Assembly (NCBI GenBank): GCA_964558395.1
Contig: CAZLDS010000019.1
Span: 1 to 49,464, forward strand
Length of the DNA: 49,464 bases
Reading direction: 5' to 3'
From: CSP1-5 sp964558395
GTDB taxonomy: Bacteria; Methylomirabilota; Methylomirabilia; Methylomirabilales; CSP1-5
This document shows, one piece after another, positions 42,996-49,464 of this stretch. The translations under genes and the position numbers were made by a program. The notes under the pieces are model-generated. The model had not been told where the DNA came from. It saw only the letters and a program-made list of their open reading frames with translations, and did no database searches. Position 1 is the first letter of the stretch. Each line of letters begins with the position of its first letter.

Positions 42996-43175
42996 TCATC
43001 CTGGGGGCCGGTGACGGAGGGCCTCATATAGGACAATCGTTCCCATGTTTCCGCAGCTGTAGCACTCAAAGTCCAAGGGGGTCGGGACGTCCTTCAAGCA
43101 GAGGGCGCACACCTCTTGCGCACACACTTCGCATTGCCCTACAGACCTCTCGAGAGGATGGACCGGGCAGGACAT
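42996..43175 (-). CDS. Small B-box/zinc-ribbon-like protein
   Basis: 59 aa from the ATG at 43175-43173 with GAGGAGACAGGG just upstream. A dense metal-ligand pattern fills the protein: C3, H6, C15, C18, C23, C26, C38, C41 (CPVHP, CEVC, CALC, CYSC), enough for two zinc ions in a B-box-like cross-brace. No other domain. Such proteins bind nucleic acid or protein partners; the role is unknown. A good sigma-70-type promoter lies 30-57 bp upstream, and fxsA follows. Confidence 0.75.
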   Translation of the reverse strand: MSCPVHPLERSVGQCEVCAQEVCALCLKDVPTPLDFECYSCGNMGTIVLYEALRHRPPG

Positions 43176-43203
43176 CCCTGTCTCCTCATCAAATGATGTT
43201 CCC

Positions 43204-43232
43204 CTTATAACACGCGGTTCGAAATGGGTCAA
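43204..43232 (-). promoter_or_regulatory. Sigma-70-type promoter of the zinc-ribbon gene
   Basis: Minus strand: -35 TTGACC (43232-43227), 17-bp spacer, -10 TATAAG (43209-43204). Start near 43197; leader about 22 nt. Confidence 0.7.
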
Positions 43233-43276
43233 GGCGCGGGAGACCAAATTGGGTGCTAGGTATTGGGTTTTCGGGA

Positions 43277-43309
43277 CCCCTAAGACCTAATCCCCAATCC
43301 CGAATACCC
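43277..43309 (-). repeat. G-rich tract with four G-runs (potential G-quadruplex)
   Basis: On the minus strand, just after xerD, runs of 3, 3, 4 and 4 G lie at 43309-43307, 43301-43299, 43295-43292 and 43280-43277, in ATTGGGGATTAGG-type sequence. A GGTATT/AATACC inverted pair encloses it. Confidence 0.45.
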
Positions 43310-43316
43310 GGTCCGG

Positions 43317-44213
43317 TCACGAGCGGGGGTGGAACCGCTCGTGGATCTCCCGGAGGCGGGCCCGACCGACGTGCGTGTAGATCTGCGTGGTAGAGATGTC
43401 GGCATGCCCTAGCATGAGCTGCACGGAACGGAGATCCGCCCCATGCTCTAACAAATGGGTCGCAAACGAGTGGCGGAGGGTGTGGGGCGTAATTCGTTTG
43501 GAGATTCCGGCCCGCCCCGCATACGATCGGACACTCTTCCAGAAGGCCTGGCGCGTCAGCCGCCGACCCGCCCGTCCCAGAAAGAGGAAGCTGGTAGGTC
43601 TCCCAGTGGTGAGAGAGGGCCGGCCCCGGTTCTGATACTCCTTGAGCCACGTAAGGGCCGAAGACCCTACCGGCACCACGCGCTCCTTTCCCCCCTTTCC
43701 CACGCAACGGACGAATCCAACCGTGGGGTCGAGGGCGGTTAAAGGAAGGGTGAGGAGTTCGGAGACCCGAAGGCCGGTCGCATACAGCAGCTCGAGCATG
43801 GCCTTGTCTCGGAGTCCGCGCGGCTTCGAGAGATCGGGCGCCTGCAGGAGGCGCTCCACCTCGTCGCCGGACAGGACGTTCGGTAAGGACCGGGGAGCGC
43901 GGGGAGTCCGAAGCAGGGACGTGGGATCACTGTGGACGTGGCCCTGCCCGGCCAGGAACCGATGGAAGGTCCGAAGGGCCGAGATCGTCCTGGCGGCGGA
44001 GCGAGGAGACAGACCGGAGTCCCGGAGGCTCACAACGAATGCCTGCACATGGGAGAGGGAGACCTTCCCCGGAGAAGTAATTCCCTGTTCGTCCAGGAAA
44101 GCCAGGTATCGGCGGAGATCCCGCGAATACGCCGCGATCGTGTTATTCGCAACGCCCCGTTCGACTGTCAGCACACTCAAGAACTCATCGAGATATGCCT
44201 GCAGAGCACGCAT
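43317..44213 (-). CDS. xerD: Tyrosine recombinase XerC/XerD
   Basis: 298 aa. Resolves chromosome dimers at dif with FtsK. The N-terminal SAM-like core-binding domain (about 1-95: YLDEFLSVLTVERGVANNTIAAYSRDL is the Xer-type opening) precedes the catalytic domain with R149 (ATGLRVSELL), a lysine in GKGGKERVVPV, H244-x-x-R247 (HTLRHSF), H270 (LMLGHADI) and nucleophile Y279 (QIYTHV). Complete, at the family length. No integrase-style arm-binding domain, attachment sites or phage genes nearby, so a housekeeping Xer and not an integrase. Whether XerC or XerD is uncertain. Confidence 0.92.
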   Translation of the reverse strand: MRALQAYLDEFLSVLTVERGVANNTIAAYSRDLRRYLAFLDEQGITSPGKVSLSHVQAFVVSLRDSGLSPRSAARTISALRTFHRFLAGQGHVHSDPTSLLRTPRAPRSLPNVLSGDEVERLLQAPDLSKPRGLRDKAMLELLYATGLRVSELLTLPLTALDPTVGFVRCVGKGGKERVVPVGSSALTWLKEYQNRGRPSLTTGRPTSFLFLGRAGRRLTRQAFWKSVRSYAGRAGISKRITPHTLRHSFATHLLEHGADLRSVQLMLGHADISTTQIYTHVGRARLREIHERFHPRS

Positions 44214-44278
44214 CTGCCGTCCTCCGGGAAACGGAGGGGAGACGGGAAAACAAGGAGCAGAAGGAGACGACCTTCATC

Positions 44279-44743
44279 TCACCTTTCCGTCTCCAGTCTC
44301 TGGTTTCTCGTTTCGACCACAAGGGTCACCGGACCATCATTTTCCAATTGCACCAGCATCCGCGCCCCGAAAACCCCGACCTGGACCGGGATCCCGCGCT
44401 CGCGGAGCCCCTCGACAAACCGGTGGTAGAGTGGTTCCGCCTCTGCTGATCCTGCCGCCGCCCTGAAATCAGGACGCCTCCCCTTTCGAACATCGCCGTA
44501 CAGGGTGAACTGGGATACGACCAACGCCTCGCCGCCGATCTCCACTATAGACCGGTCCATTCGTCCCTCACCATCCTCGAAGAGCCGCAGATGGGCAATC
44601 TTCTCTACCATCCACTCCACATCCCCCTGAGTGTCCTCGCTGCCGACCCCTAGGAGGATGACCAGGCCAGGGCCGATCTGCCCTACGGTCCCGCCGTCGA
44701 CCATGACGGCAGCCCGGCGCACCCGTTGAATCACCGCCCGCAT
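44279..44743 (-). CDS. dtd: D-aminoacyl-tRNA deacylase
   Basis: 154 aa from the ATG at 44743 (MRAVIQRVRRAAVMVDG), the standard start. It hydrolyses D-amino acids and glycine from mischarged tRNA. Family motifs are complete: SQFTLYGD and, in the C-terminal part, NDGPVTL with the cross-subunit Gly-cisPro that enforces chirality. It has a 65-bp gap to xerD downstream. An extended -10 (TGC-TAGAAT, 44783-44791) lies about 40 nt upstream. Confidence 0.96.
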   Translation of the reverse strand: MRAVIQRVRRAAVMVDGGTVGQIGPGLVILLGVGSEDTQGDVEWMVEKIAHLRLFEDGEGRMDRSIVEIGGEALVVSQFTLYGDVRKGRRPDFRAAAGSAEAEPLYHRFVEGLRERGIPVQVGVFGARMLVQLENDGPVTLVVETRNQRLETER

Positions 44744-44782
44744 CTCGGCTACCACTCGACCTATCGGCCGTCACCAGTCAGC

Positions 44783-44791
44783 ATTCTAGCA
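44783..44791 (-). promoter_or_regulatory. Possible extended -10 promoter of dtd
   Basis: Minus strand TGC-TAGAAT, start near 44776; no clear -35. The spacer before it (44824-44870) holds two direct copies of GCCTCAGTCC and a third partial copy. Confidence 0.4.
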
Positions 44792-44909
44792 CACAGTGTT
44801 GAGGTTCGAGCCTCACTACTCATGCCTCAGTCCTCGTGGATGGGTTGCCTCAGTCCCCGTCGCTCAGTCTTGAGATAGTGGACAGCTGACAGCGGACTGC
44901 TGATAGCTT

Positions 44910-45719
44910 CTAGGGAGTCCACCCAACCAGGCGAAAGTAGCTCGCGATAATTGCGTCGCCCCAAAAGAGGGCCAGGACCGCTCCCAAGACCAGAAAGGGT
45001 CCGAAGGGCATCGGGTCCTTTCGCCCTTTTTTTCCCGAGGCGAGGAGGAGGAGCGCGATGACAGAGCCCGAGAGGGTCCCGAGAAAAATGGTGAGGAGGG
45101 CGGCTCGCCACCCCAGGAAGGCACCGACCATCGCGGTCAGCTTGATGTCCCCGCCCCCCATTCCTCCCCGACTGAGGACCGCCACCAGATACAGGATTCC
45201 GCCACCCACGAGCGTCCCGAGAAGCGCATCGAGGGGTGCAGGGGGGGAGAACGCGAGGAGGGTTCCACGACTGCCCGGCGAGAGCAATGCCGTAAGGACA
45301 CTCCAGGTGAGACCGATGGCGATCCCAGGAAGGGTAATGACATCGGGGACGATCTGATGTTCCAGGTCGATAAAGGTCACAATCACCAACGCCGCCAGGA
45401 AGGCCCAGAGGATGCCGGTGTGCCACGTAAGCCCAAACTGAAGGACGGCCAAGGCAAAGAGCAAACCAGCGAGGAGCTCCACGACGGGGTACTGCCAGGA
45501 GATCCGGTACCCGCAGCTCCGACATTGTCCCTTGAGGGCAAGGAAACTCAGTAAGGGGATGTTGTCGTAAGCCCTAATGGGGGTCCGACATTTCGGACAC
45601 CGGGAACCCGGGATGACGATATTCTCCCCCTGCGGGATGCGATGGATGCACACATTACAAAAGCTTCCGACAATGAGCCCCATCAAGAAACTGGAGGTGA
45701 TCCAAAAAGGAGTATTCAT
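44910..45719 (-). CDS. pilD: Prepilin peptidase / N-methyltransferase (PilD-like)
   Basis: 269 aa from the ATG at 45719; a TTG nine codons upstream (45746) is possible. It cleaves the leader of type IV prepilins and methylates the new N-terminus. N-terminal cytosolic zinc loop with CPKC and CRSC; membrane helices throughout; catalytic aspartates in FIDLEHQIVPD and GGMGGGDIKL (GxGD). It is downstream of the ABC-TPR block and about 2.8 kb from the pilins that are its substrates. Confidence 0.94.
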   Translation of the reverse strand: MNTPFWITSSFLMGLIVGSFCNVCIHRIPQGENIVIPGSRCPKCRTPIRAYDNIPLLSFLALKGQCRSCGYRISWQYPVVELLAGLLFALAVLQFGLTWHTGILWAFLAALVIVTFIDLEHQIVPDVITLPGIAIGLTWSVLTALLSPGSRGTLLAFSPPAPLDALLGTLVGGGILYLVAVLSRGGMGGGDIKLTAMVGAFLGWRAALLTIFLGTLSGSVIALLLLASGKKGRKDPMPFGPFLVLGAVLALFWGDAIIASYFRLVGWTP

Positions 45720-45768
45720 GGCCGTGACCGGATCGAGATAGCGCAAAAGGGATCGCCCGGGCGACCCT

Positions 45769-46440
45769 TCAGCGGACCTTCACCCCTAGCTTCTCCAGCT
45801 CCTGCTTGATGATGATCCGGAAGGTCTCATTGTCAGTGCCATTCAGTAATTCAAGCCAGAGCTGGATGGCAATCTCTTGCTGGCCGGTCTGAAGATAAAG
45901 CCGAGGGAGGAGCCGCGCGACGTACCCCGGCCGTCCCGGGAGCGCATCTGCGATCTTCCACCAGTACAGCGCCTCTTCATTATCCTTCAAGGTCAGATAA
46001 TACAGACGCCCGAGATCATGGGGCATTTCCCACCGGTTGGGATTCGCGGCGTAGCCCTTTTCGTACAGTGCGATCGCGTGGTCGTACTGTTTCACCACGT
46101 CCAGCAACAGCCCGCCAAACCGATAGGCGTCAATGAAATGCGGATCCAGCGACACAGTCAAATCGAGGAAGGGAAAAAGGAACTTGTATTTCCTCCCCGA
46201 TTTCGTCTTGCTCAGGAGCTCTTTGCCGAAATACTGCGTGGCTCGGATCCACATCAGATCCGCCACCATGGTTTTGTAGCCAAGGGAGGCGTATCGCAAG
46301 AACGTTGCCGAAGGGACGAAGATGGGTTCATCGGGGAGTTGGCTCAGCCTACCCCGTGCCTCCAGACCCCGCTCCACAAGGATGGACCCGGAAAGGGCCA
46401 GAATGAAAATGCTCGCCCAAATGAGGCGAATCCTCATCAT
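45769..46440 (-). CDS. TPR-repeat protein of the pilus/ABC cluster
   Basis: 223 aa. One N-terminal membrane anchor or signal (IRLIWASIFILALSGSILV) followed by helical repeats with TPR character: PHFIDAYRFGGLLLDVVKQYDHAIALYEKGYAANPNRWEM... and NEEALYWWKIADALPG. Residues PLxxxADLMWIRATQYFG near position 60 look like a family-specific segment. Unknown function; probably a periplasmic or membrane-tethered assembly factor for the pilus or ABC system. Its ATG overlaps the permease stop by 4 nt, so it is translationally coupled to the ABC genes, and pilD starts about 50 bp downstream. Confidence 0.82.
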   Translation of the reverse strand: MMRIRLIWASIFILALSGSILVERGLEARGRLSQLPDEPIFVPSATFLRYASLGYKTMVADLMWIRATQYFGKELLSKTKSGRKYKFLFPFLDLTVSLDPHFIDAYRFGGLLLDVVKQYDHAIALYEKGYAANPNRWEMPHDLGRLYYLTLKDNEEALYWWKIADALPGRPGYVARLLPRLYLQTGQQEIAIQLWLELLNGTDNETFRIIIKQELEKLGVKVR

Positions 46441-47204
46441 CGAAAATCCCGGCGTTGAAAAATGACAGTAGTCAGGGATAGGAGGGCGAGAATATAGAGT
46501 AGGCCGTACAAGATCGTCATCCCCGAAAACACCTTTCCGAGAGGCAGCCCGTGAACCACCTCGCCGCTAATATTAAACCGTGACAGATTGGGAAGGAGGT
46601 AGTATAGCCCCTCAATCACCGTGCGCCCCACCGGTCCGGCGTACATCTGCGCGAAGACACGGATATCTTCGAGGAGGCGGCCGATAGCAAAGAGTGACAG
46701 GGTGAAGATGGCACTCAAGGCCGGGGTCGAAAACGCCGAGAAAAGGACCGCAATGCCCGTGACCACCATTAGCTCCACAAATATCATGGCGCTGGCGGCG
46801 CCCAGGCGCACGTCCCACGACCCCTCACCCAAAAAGACGATGCTCATCAAGGCCGCGGTCATCACAGTGACGTTGACAAATAGGGTGAGGACCAGGCCCA
46901 GGTACTTTCCAAGGATGAATTGCCACCGGTGAATCGGCTTGGAAATGATGGTGTAGATGGTTCGCCGGTCGATCTCCTTATGGACCAGACCGATCCCGAT
47001 GAACACCGCGATGAGCACTCCAAAAATCGAGATAAACCCCAGTCCGACATCCCGAATAATCTTCGGTCCCACCCCAGCCCCGATGGTCGCCAGAACGAAC
47101 GTGCTGGCAATCATGACCGTGGCAAAGGCGAGGATGGCATACAGAATCCGATCCCGCACCGCCTCTTTGAAGGTGTTCAACGCGATCGCCTGGATCTTAT
47201 TCAC
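46437..47204 (-). CDS. ABC-2-type transporter permease, PilI-like by position
   Basis: 255 aa, about six membrane helices (for example ILYAILAFATVMIASTFVLATIGAG, ISIFGVLIAVFIGIGLVH). The cytosolic motif KEIDRRTIYTIISKPIHRWQFILGKYLG is the conserved ABC-2 coupling region. It pairs with the ATPase encoded just upstream (4-nt overlap). In Myxococcus the pilA locus carries pilG-pilH-pilI, an ABC system needed for pili, then pilD, and this window has the same order, so PilI-like is a reasonable name. The substrate is unknown. Confidence 0.85.
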   Translation of the reverse strand: MNKIQAIALNTFKEAVRDRILYAILAFATVMIASTFVLATIGAGVGPKIIRDVGLGFISIFGVLIAVFIGIGLVHKEIDRRTIYTIISKPIHRWQFILGKYLGLVLTLFVNVTVMTAALMSIVFLGEGSWDVRLGAASAMIFVELMVVTGIAVLFSAFSTPALSAIFTLSLFAIGRLLEDIRVFAQMYAGPVGRTVIEGLYYLLPNLSRFNISGEVVHGLPLGKVFSGMTILYGLLYILALLSLTTVIFQRRDFR

Positions 47205-48214
47205 GGCCGACTCCTTCGACCTTGCTCAGGGCGGGCCCCTTCGACTGCTTGCATATCGACGTTACTCACGGTTATCCCTCGATCTTCCTCGCGGCCCGCC
47301 ACTTCCTGAAGGAAATGTTCCTCCAGTGTTAGCCGCTGGGGGAGGACGGCATGAATAAAAACCCCCCGGGTCACCAGGAACTCCACGGCCCCATAGGCCT
47401 CCTTTTCCGTCTTCACGGCAAAGAAAACCTTGTCGCCCCGTTCAACGGGTGGCCTCACGCTCCACTCTTTGATCTGAACCCAGGCGGCTTCGTCGAGGCC
47501 AGAGACGATAATTTCAATGCACTCGACTTCACTCCCCAAGAGCTCCTCCAAGGGTCCCACGCGGATCAGCCGTCCGCCGACAATGATTCCCACCCGGTCG
47601 CAGATCATCTCCACATCGGGGACGATATGGGTGCTAAAGAAGACGGTCTTTCCCCTCCCCTTGAGATCCAAGATCAGGTCCCGGACCTCTTTCCGGCCCA
47701 CCGGGTCGAGCCCGGACATGGGCTCGTCCAGGACGATCACCTTGGGATCGTTGATCAGGGCTTGGGCGAGGCCGATCCGCTGTATCATCCCCTTGGAGTA
47801 CTTGCGAAGCTGCAGCCCCTCGGCTTTGGAAAGCCCCACCTTATCGAGCAACTCGTCGATCCGCTTTACCCGCTCACGGTAGGGCACGCCGAAGAGCTCG
47901 CCGTAAAAGTGGAGAAACTCGCGGCCGCTGAGGTAGTCGTAAAAACTCGGATTTTCCGGGAGAAAACCGACCTGGGATTTGACCGCGACGTCGGAAACAT
48001 CCCGCCCCAAGATCCAGGCCTTGCCTGCCGTGGGGTGAATCAGGCCCATGAGGAGCTTGAGGGTGGTCGTCTTTCCCGCGCCATTCGGGCCCAGATACCC
48101 GAAGACCTCGCCCTCGCACACCTCGAAATTGAGGTCGTCAAGCACCCGGACTCGCCGGAGCCAGAAACCGGTGGGGTAATCTTTGGTTAAGCCCTCTGTC
48201 TTTAAAACAGTCAT
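47201..48214 (-). CDS. ABC transporter ATP-binding protein, PilH-like by position
   Basis: 337 aa from the ATG at 48214, which follows GGAGGGGGGG; upstream in-frame codons are rejected. Walker A GPNGAGKTT, Q-loop FLPENP, signature KYSKGMIQRIGLAQAL, Walker B VIVLDEPMSGLDP and the H-loop STHIVPDVE. The C-terminal 100 residues resemble the DUF4162 domain of ABC-2 partners. It forms one operon with the permease and TPR gene, each joined by a 4-nt overlap, and is preceded by its own promoter at 48287-48315, independent of the pilins. Confidence 0.92.
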   Translation of the reverse strand: MTVLKTEGLTKDYPTGFWLRRVRVLDDLNFEVCEGEVFGYLGPNGAGKTTTLKLLMGLIHPTAGKAWILGRDVSDVAVKSQVGFLPENPSFYDYLSGREFLHFYGELFGVPYRERVKRIDELLDKVGLSKAEGLQLRKYSKGMIQRIGLAQALINDPKVIVLDEPMSGLDPVGRKEVRDLILDLKGRGKTVFFSTHIVPDVEMICDRVGIIVGGRLIRVGPLEELLGSEVECIEIIVSGLDEAAWVQIKEWSVRPPVERGDKVFFAVKTEKEAYGAVEFLVTRGVFIHAVLPQRLTLEEHFLQEVAGREEDRGITVSNVDMQAVEGARPEQGRRSRP

Positions 48215-48286
48215 CGAGGCCCCCCCTCCAAGAGCCGTTCCGTGAGACCACTCGGACCGCATGCAAAGACCGGGCCTTTGCCGAGG

Positions 48287-48315
48287 CCTATAACACAGAA
48301 GCCCGCGGTTGGCAA
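48287..48315 (-). promoter_or_regulatory. Sigma-70-type promoter of the ABC-TPR-pilD operon
   Basis: Minus strand: -35 TTGCCA (48315-48310), 17-bp spacer, -10 TATAGG (48292-48287). Start near 48280, leader about 65 nt. Confidence 0.62.
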
Positions 48316-48479
48316 GATAGGCCCCGGGCAAGGGGAAACCTCCGTTTCGACGGTCCCCTGGTCGCGATCAGACACGGAGCTATTAACGGAACTATCACTT
48401 GTGAGGTGAAGCTCGGGCAAAAGGGGAAGGCCGTCTGTTCGACAGAACCTTATTATTTCTTTTCTTCCTCTTGATGCCG

Positions 48480-49043
48480 TCAGCAGGGGGAAAAAATTGG
48501 GATAGTAGGCCCGTAGGCGCATCCGCGACGTGTTGAGTAGCCGAGATCGTCTACCCCCATTGCCGCTGTTCCATCCCAAACACCGGCACTAACTGCATCC
48601 GACCCTACGGTCCAGGACGAGAACACCACATTACCAGGTCCAGGGTTGCCACCCCCCGTGGCATCGACCTCATTAAATTGATAGCAGGCTTCGGTGGCCG
48701 CCCCAGTGGCGCACGCGGTGCCCGGCGCCCAGGGATCATCCACCTGGGCCATGTATACCGGAAGCTGAGGAAGACCCGCAGGGGTCGGCTGGGTCCAGAG
48801 AAACGCAGGGTTGTTCGCCAAGCCCAACCCGTTGACCGGCGTTTGGTTATAGTCGCTGGTGACAACCGCGGCTTGAGTGGCGATCAGCTTCGTGTCGGCC
48901 GCCGCGCGGGAGTATTTCGCCCGCGATTGGCCCGAGACCAGATTCGGGATGGCGATAGCCGCCAGGATCGCGATGATGGCCACGACGATCAGGAGCTCGA
49001 TCAGGGTGAAGCCTTTTTCATCTGATCCGTCGGAGTGTCTCAT
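48480..49043 (-). CDS. Type IV pilin / pseudopilin
   Basis: 187 aa from the ATG at 49043-49041, which has GGGAG 5 nt upstream. Short 11-residue leader ending EKG, then FTLIELLIVVAIIAILAAIAIPN: the class III signal cut by the prepilin peptidase before Phe, with Glu at +5. The globular part is Gly/Ala/Thr-rich and has a Cys pair near the end (CAYG...FSPC), probably a disulfide loop. It is the second of two tandem pilins; the central coding stretch is nearly identical to the upstream copy. The stop is followed by a 265-bp gap to the ABC genes. Confidence 0.93.
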   Translation of the reverse strand: MRHSDGSDEKGFTLIELLIVVAIIAILAAIAIPNLVSGQSRAKYSRAAADTKLIATQAAVVTSDYNQTPVNGLGLANNPAFLWTQPTPAGLPQLPVYMAQVDDPWAPGTACATGAATEACYQFNEVDATGGGNPGPGNVVFSSWTVGSDAVSAGVWDGTAAMGVDDLGYSTRRGCAYGPTIPIFSPC

Positions 49044-49057
49044 GTCGGCTCCCATAA

Positions 49058-49100
49058 GGAATGGGCCCGCCCCGTGTCCGGGCGGGGGCGGGCCCATTCC
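49058..49100. repeat. 16-bp perfect hairpin between the two pilin genes
   Basis: GGAATGGGCCCGCCCC (49058-49073), 11-nt loop, and the exact reverse complement at 49085-49100. It lies 14 bp before the second pilin ATG and 29 bp after the first pilin's stop. No T-run follows, so it is more likely an mRNA-processing or stabilising hairpin or an attenuator than a terminator. Confidence 0.85.
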
Positions 49101-49129
49101 TTCTGAGCATTCAGGACCGTGTCACAGCC

Positions 49130-49464
49130 TTAGCAAGGGCTGCTGATGGTAACGCCGGTCCCGTATTGACATCCCACAACTGAGGAGTTGCCAAGATCGT
49201 CGTCAGAGGGGACTGTCCCGGTGAACCCGTTCCATGCTGTCCCAGGGTAGGCGCCATCTTGCCCGACGGTCCGGACCGCAAACACGACGCAGCCTGGCCC
49301 GACGGCAGTACATGTGGCCGGAGGATTCTCGGCAATCTGATAGCAGGCATCGGTGGCCGCCCCAGTGGCGCACGGGTTTCCCGGCGCCCACGGATCATCC
49401 ACCTGGGCCATGTATACCGGAAGCTGAGGAAGACCCGCAGGGGTCGGCTGGGTCCAGAGAAACG
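49130..49464 (-). CDS. Type IV pilin / pseudopilin, second copy (N-terminus beyond window)
   Basis: Only the C-terminal 111 codons lie inside the window. They match the globular domain of the downstream pilin: FLWTQPTPAGLPQLPVYMAQVDDPWAPG, ATGAATDACYQ, and the same cysteine-containing end (GCQYGTGVTISSPC). From 49338 the DNA is about 96 percent identical to 48679-48805 and the last 73 bases are identical, whereas the C-terminal third differs clearly. The N-terminal helix and leader would lie past 49464. Confidence 0.85.
   Translation of the reverse strand, partial: FLWTQPTPAGLPQLPVYMAQVDDPWAPGNPCATGAATDACYQIAENPPATCTAVGPGCVVFAVRTVGQDGAYPGTAWNGFTGTVPSDDDLGNSSVVGCQYGTGVTISSPC

Noticed and set aside
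43317..44213. Phage or island integrase
   Set aside because: The protein has the length and layout of housekeeping XerC/XerD, and no att-like repeats, phage genes or tRNA lie nearby.

Overview
This is a gene-dense, GC-rich chromosomal window of about 49.5 kb. Nearly every gene lies on the minus strand; the clear exceptions are a fructose-bisphosphate aldolase/phosphatase and a broken PilZ gene near 24.6-26.5 kb. The content is mostly housekeeping: amidotransferase, helicases, aminoacyl-tRNA synthetases, purine synthesis, amino-sugar synthesis and the replicative polymerase. The cell looks Gram-negative: it has an NlpD-like LytM lipoprotein, a second lipoprotein, type IV pilins and a sigma-54 system. 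The archaeal-type FBP aldolase/phosphatase, a His31-type AspRS beside gatCA, and a pilin-ABC-TPR-pilD order like that of Myxococcus suggest a deep-branching or delta-like lineage such as Methylomirabilota (NC10). That placement is inference. I saw no rRNA, tRNA, CRISPR array or insertion sequence.

Layout, left to right (transcription mostly right to left). 0-10.7 kb: gatA (cut by the window edge), gatC, a 0.5-kb non-coding stretch with nested inverted repeats, pcrA, a ClC channel/transporter, glmS, glmU, era. 10.7-16.7 kb: a signalling island with a frameshifted PilZ gene, a tandem PilZ protein, a lone receiver protein behind a sigma-54 promoter with tandem palindromes, a lipoprotein, a histidine kinase and its NtrC-type regulator. 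17-24.5 kb: ybeY, a 7TM-HD phosphodiesterase, phoH, aspS, hisS, and a GlpX-like protein with altered metal-site residues. 24.5-26.5 kb, plus strand: a second broken PilZ gene behind a sigma-54-type promoter, then FBP aldolase/phosphatase. 26.5-34.6 kb: dnaE, guaA, guaB, trpS.

34.4-42.9 kb holds tightly overlapping genes: an unknown protein, dinB, recD2, an NlpD-like lipoprotein, a CCA/poly(A) polymerase-like enzyme, a tiny membrane ORF and trpS, preceded by a MazG-like pyrophosphohydrolase, a SAMHD1-like HD protein and fxsA. 43-49.5 kb: a small zinc-ribbon protein, xerD, dtd, then a type IV pilus block of prepilin peptidase, TPR protein, ABC permease, ABC ATPase and two tandem pilins, the outer one cut by the window edge.

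The main links are these. NtrC-type control (kinase, enhancer-binding regulator, two sigma-54-type promoters) sits among PilZ, receiver and pilin genes, so it may govern surface motility or c-di-GMP output. The GatCA genes plus an AspRS of the non-discriminating type point to tRNA-dependent asparagine formation. The GlpX-like protein may have lost its FBPase role, with the nearby aldolase/phosphatase able to cover it.
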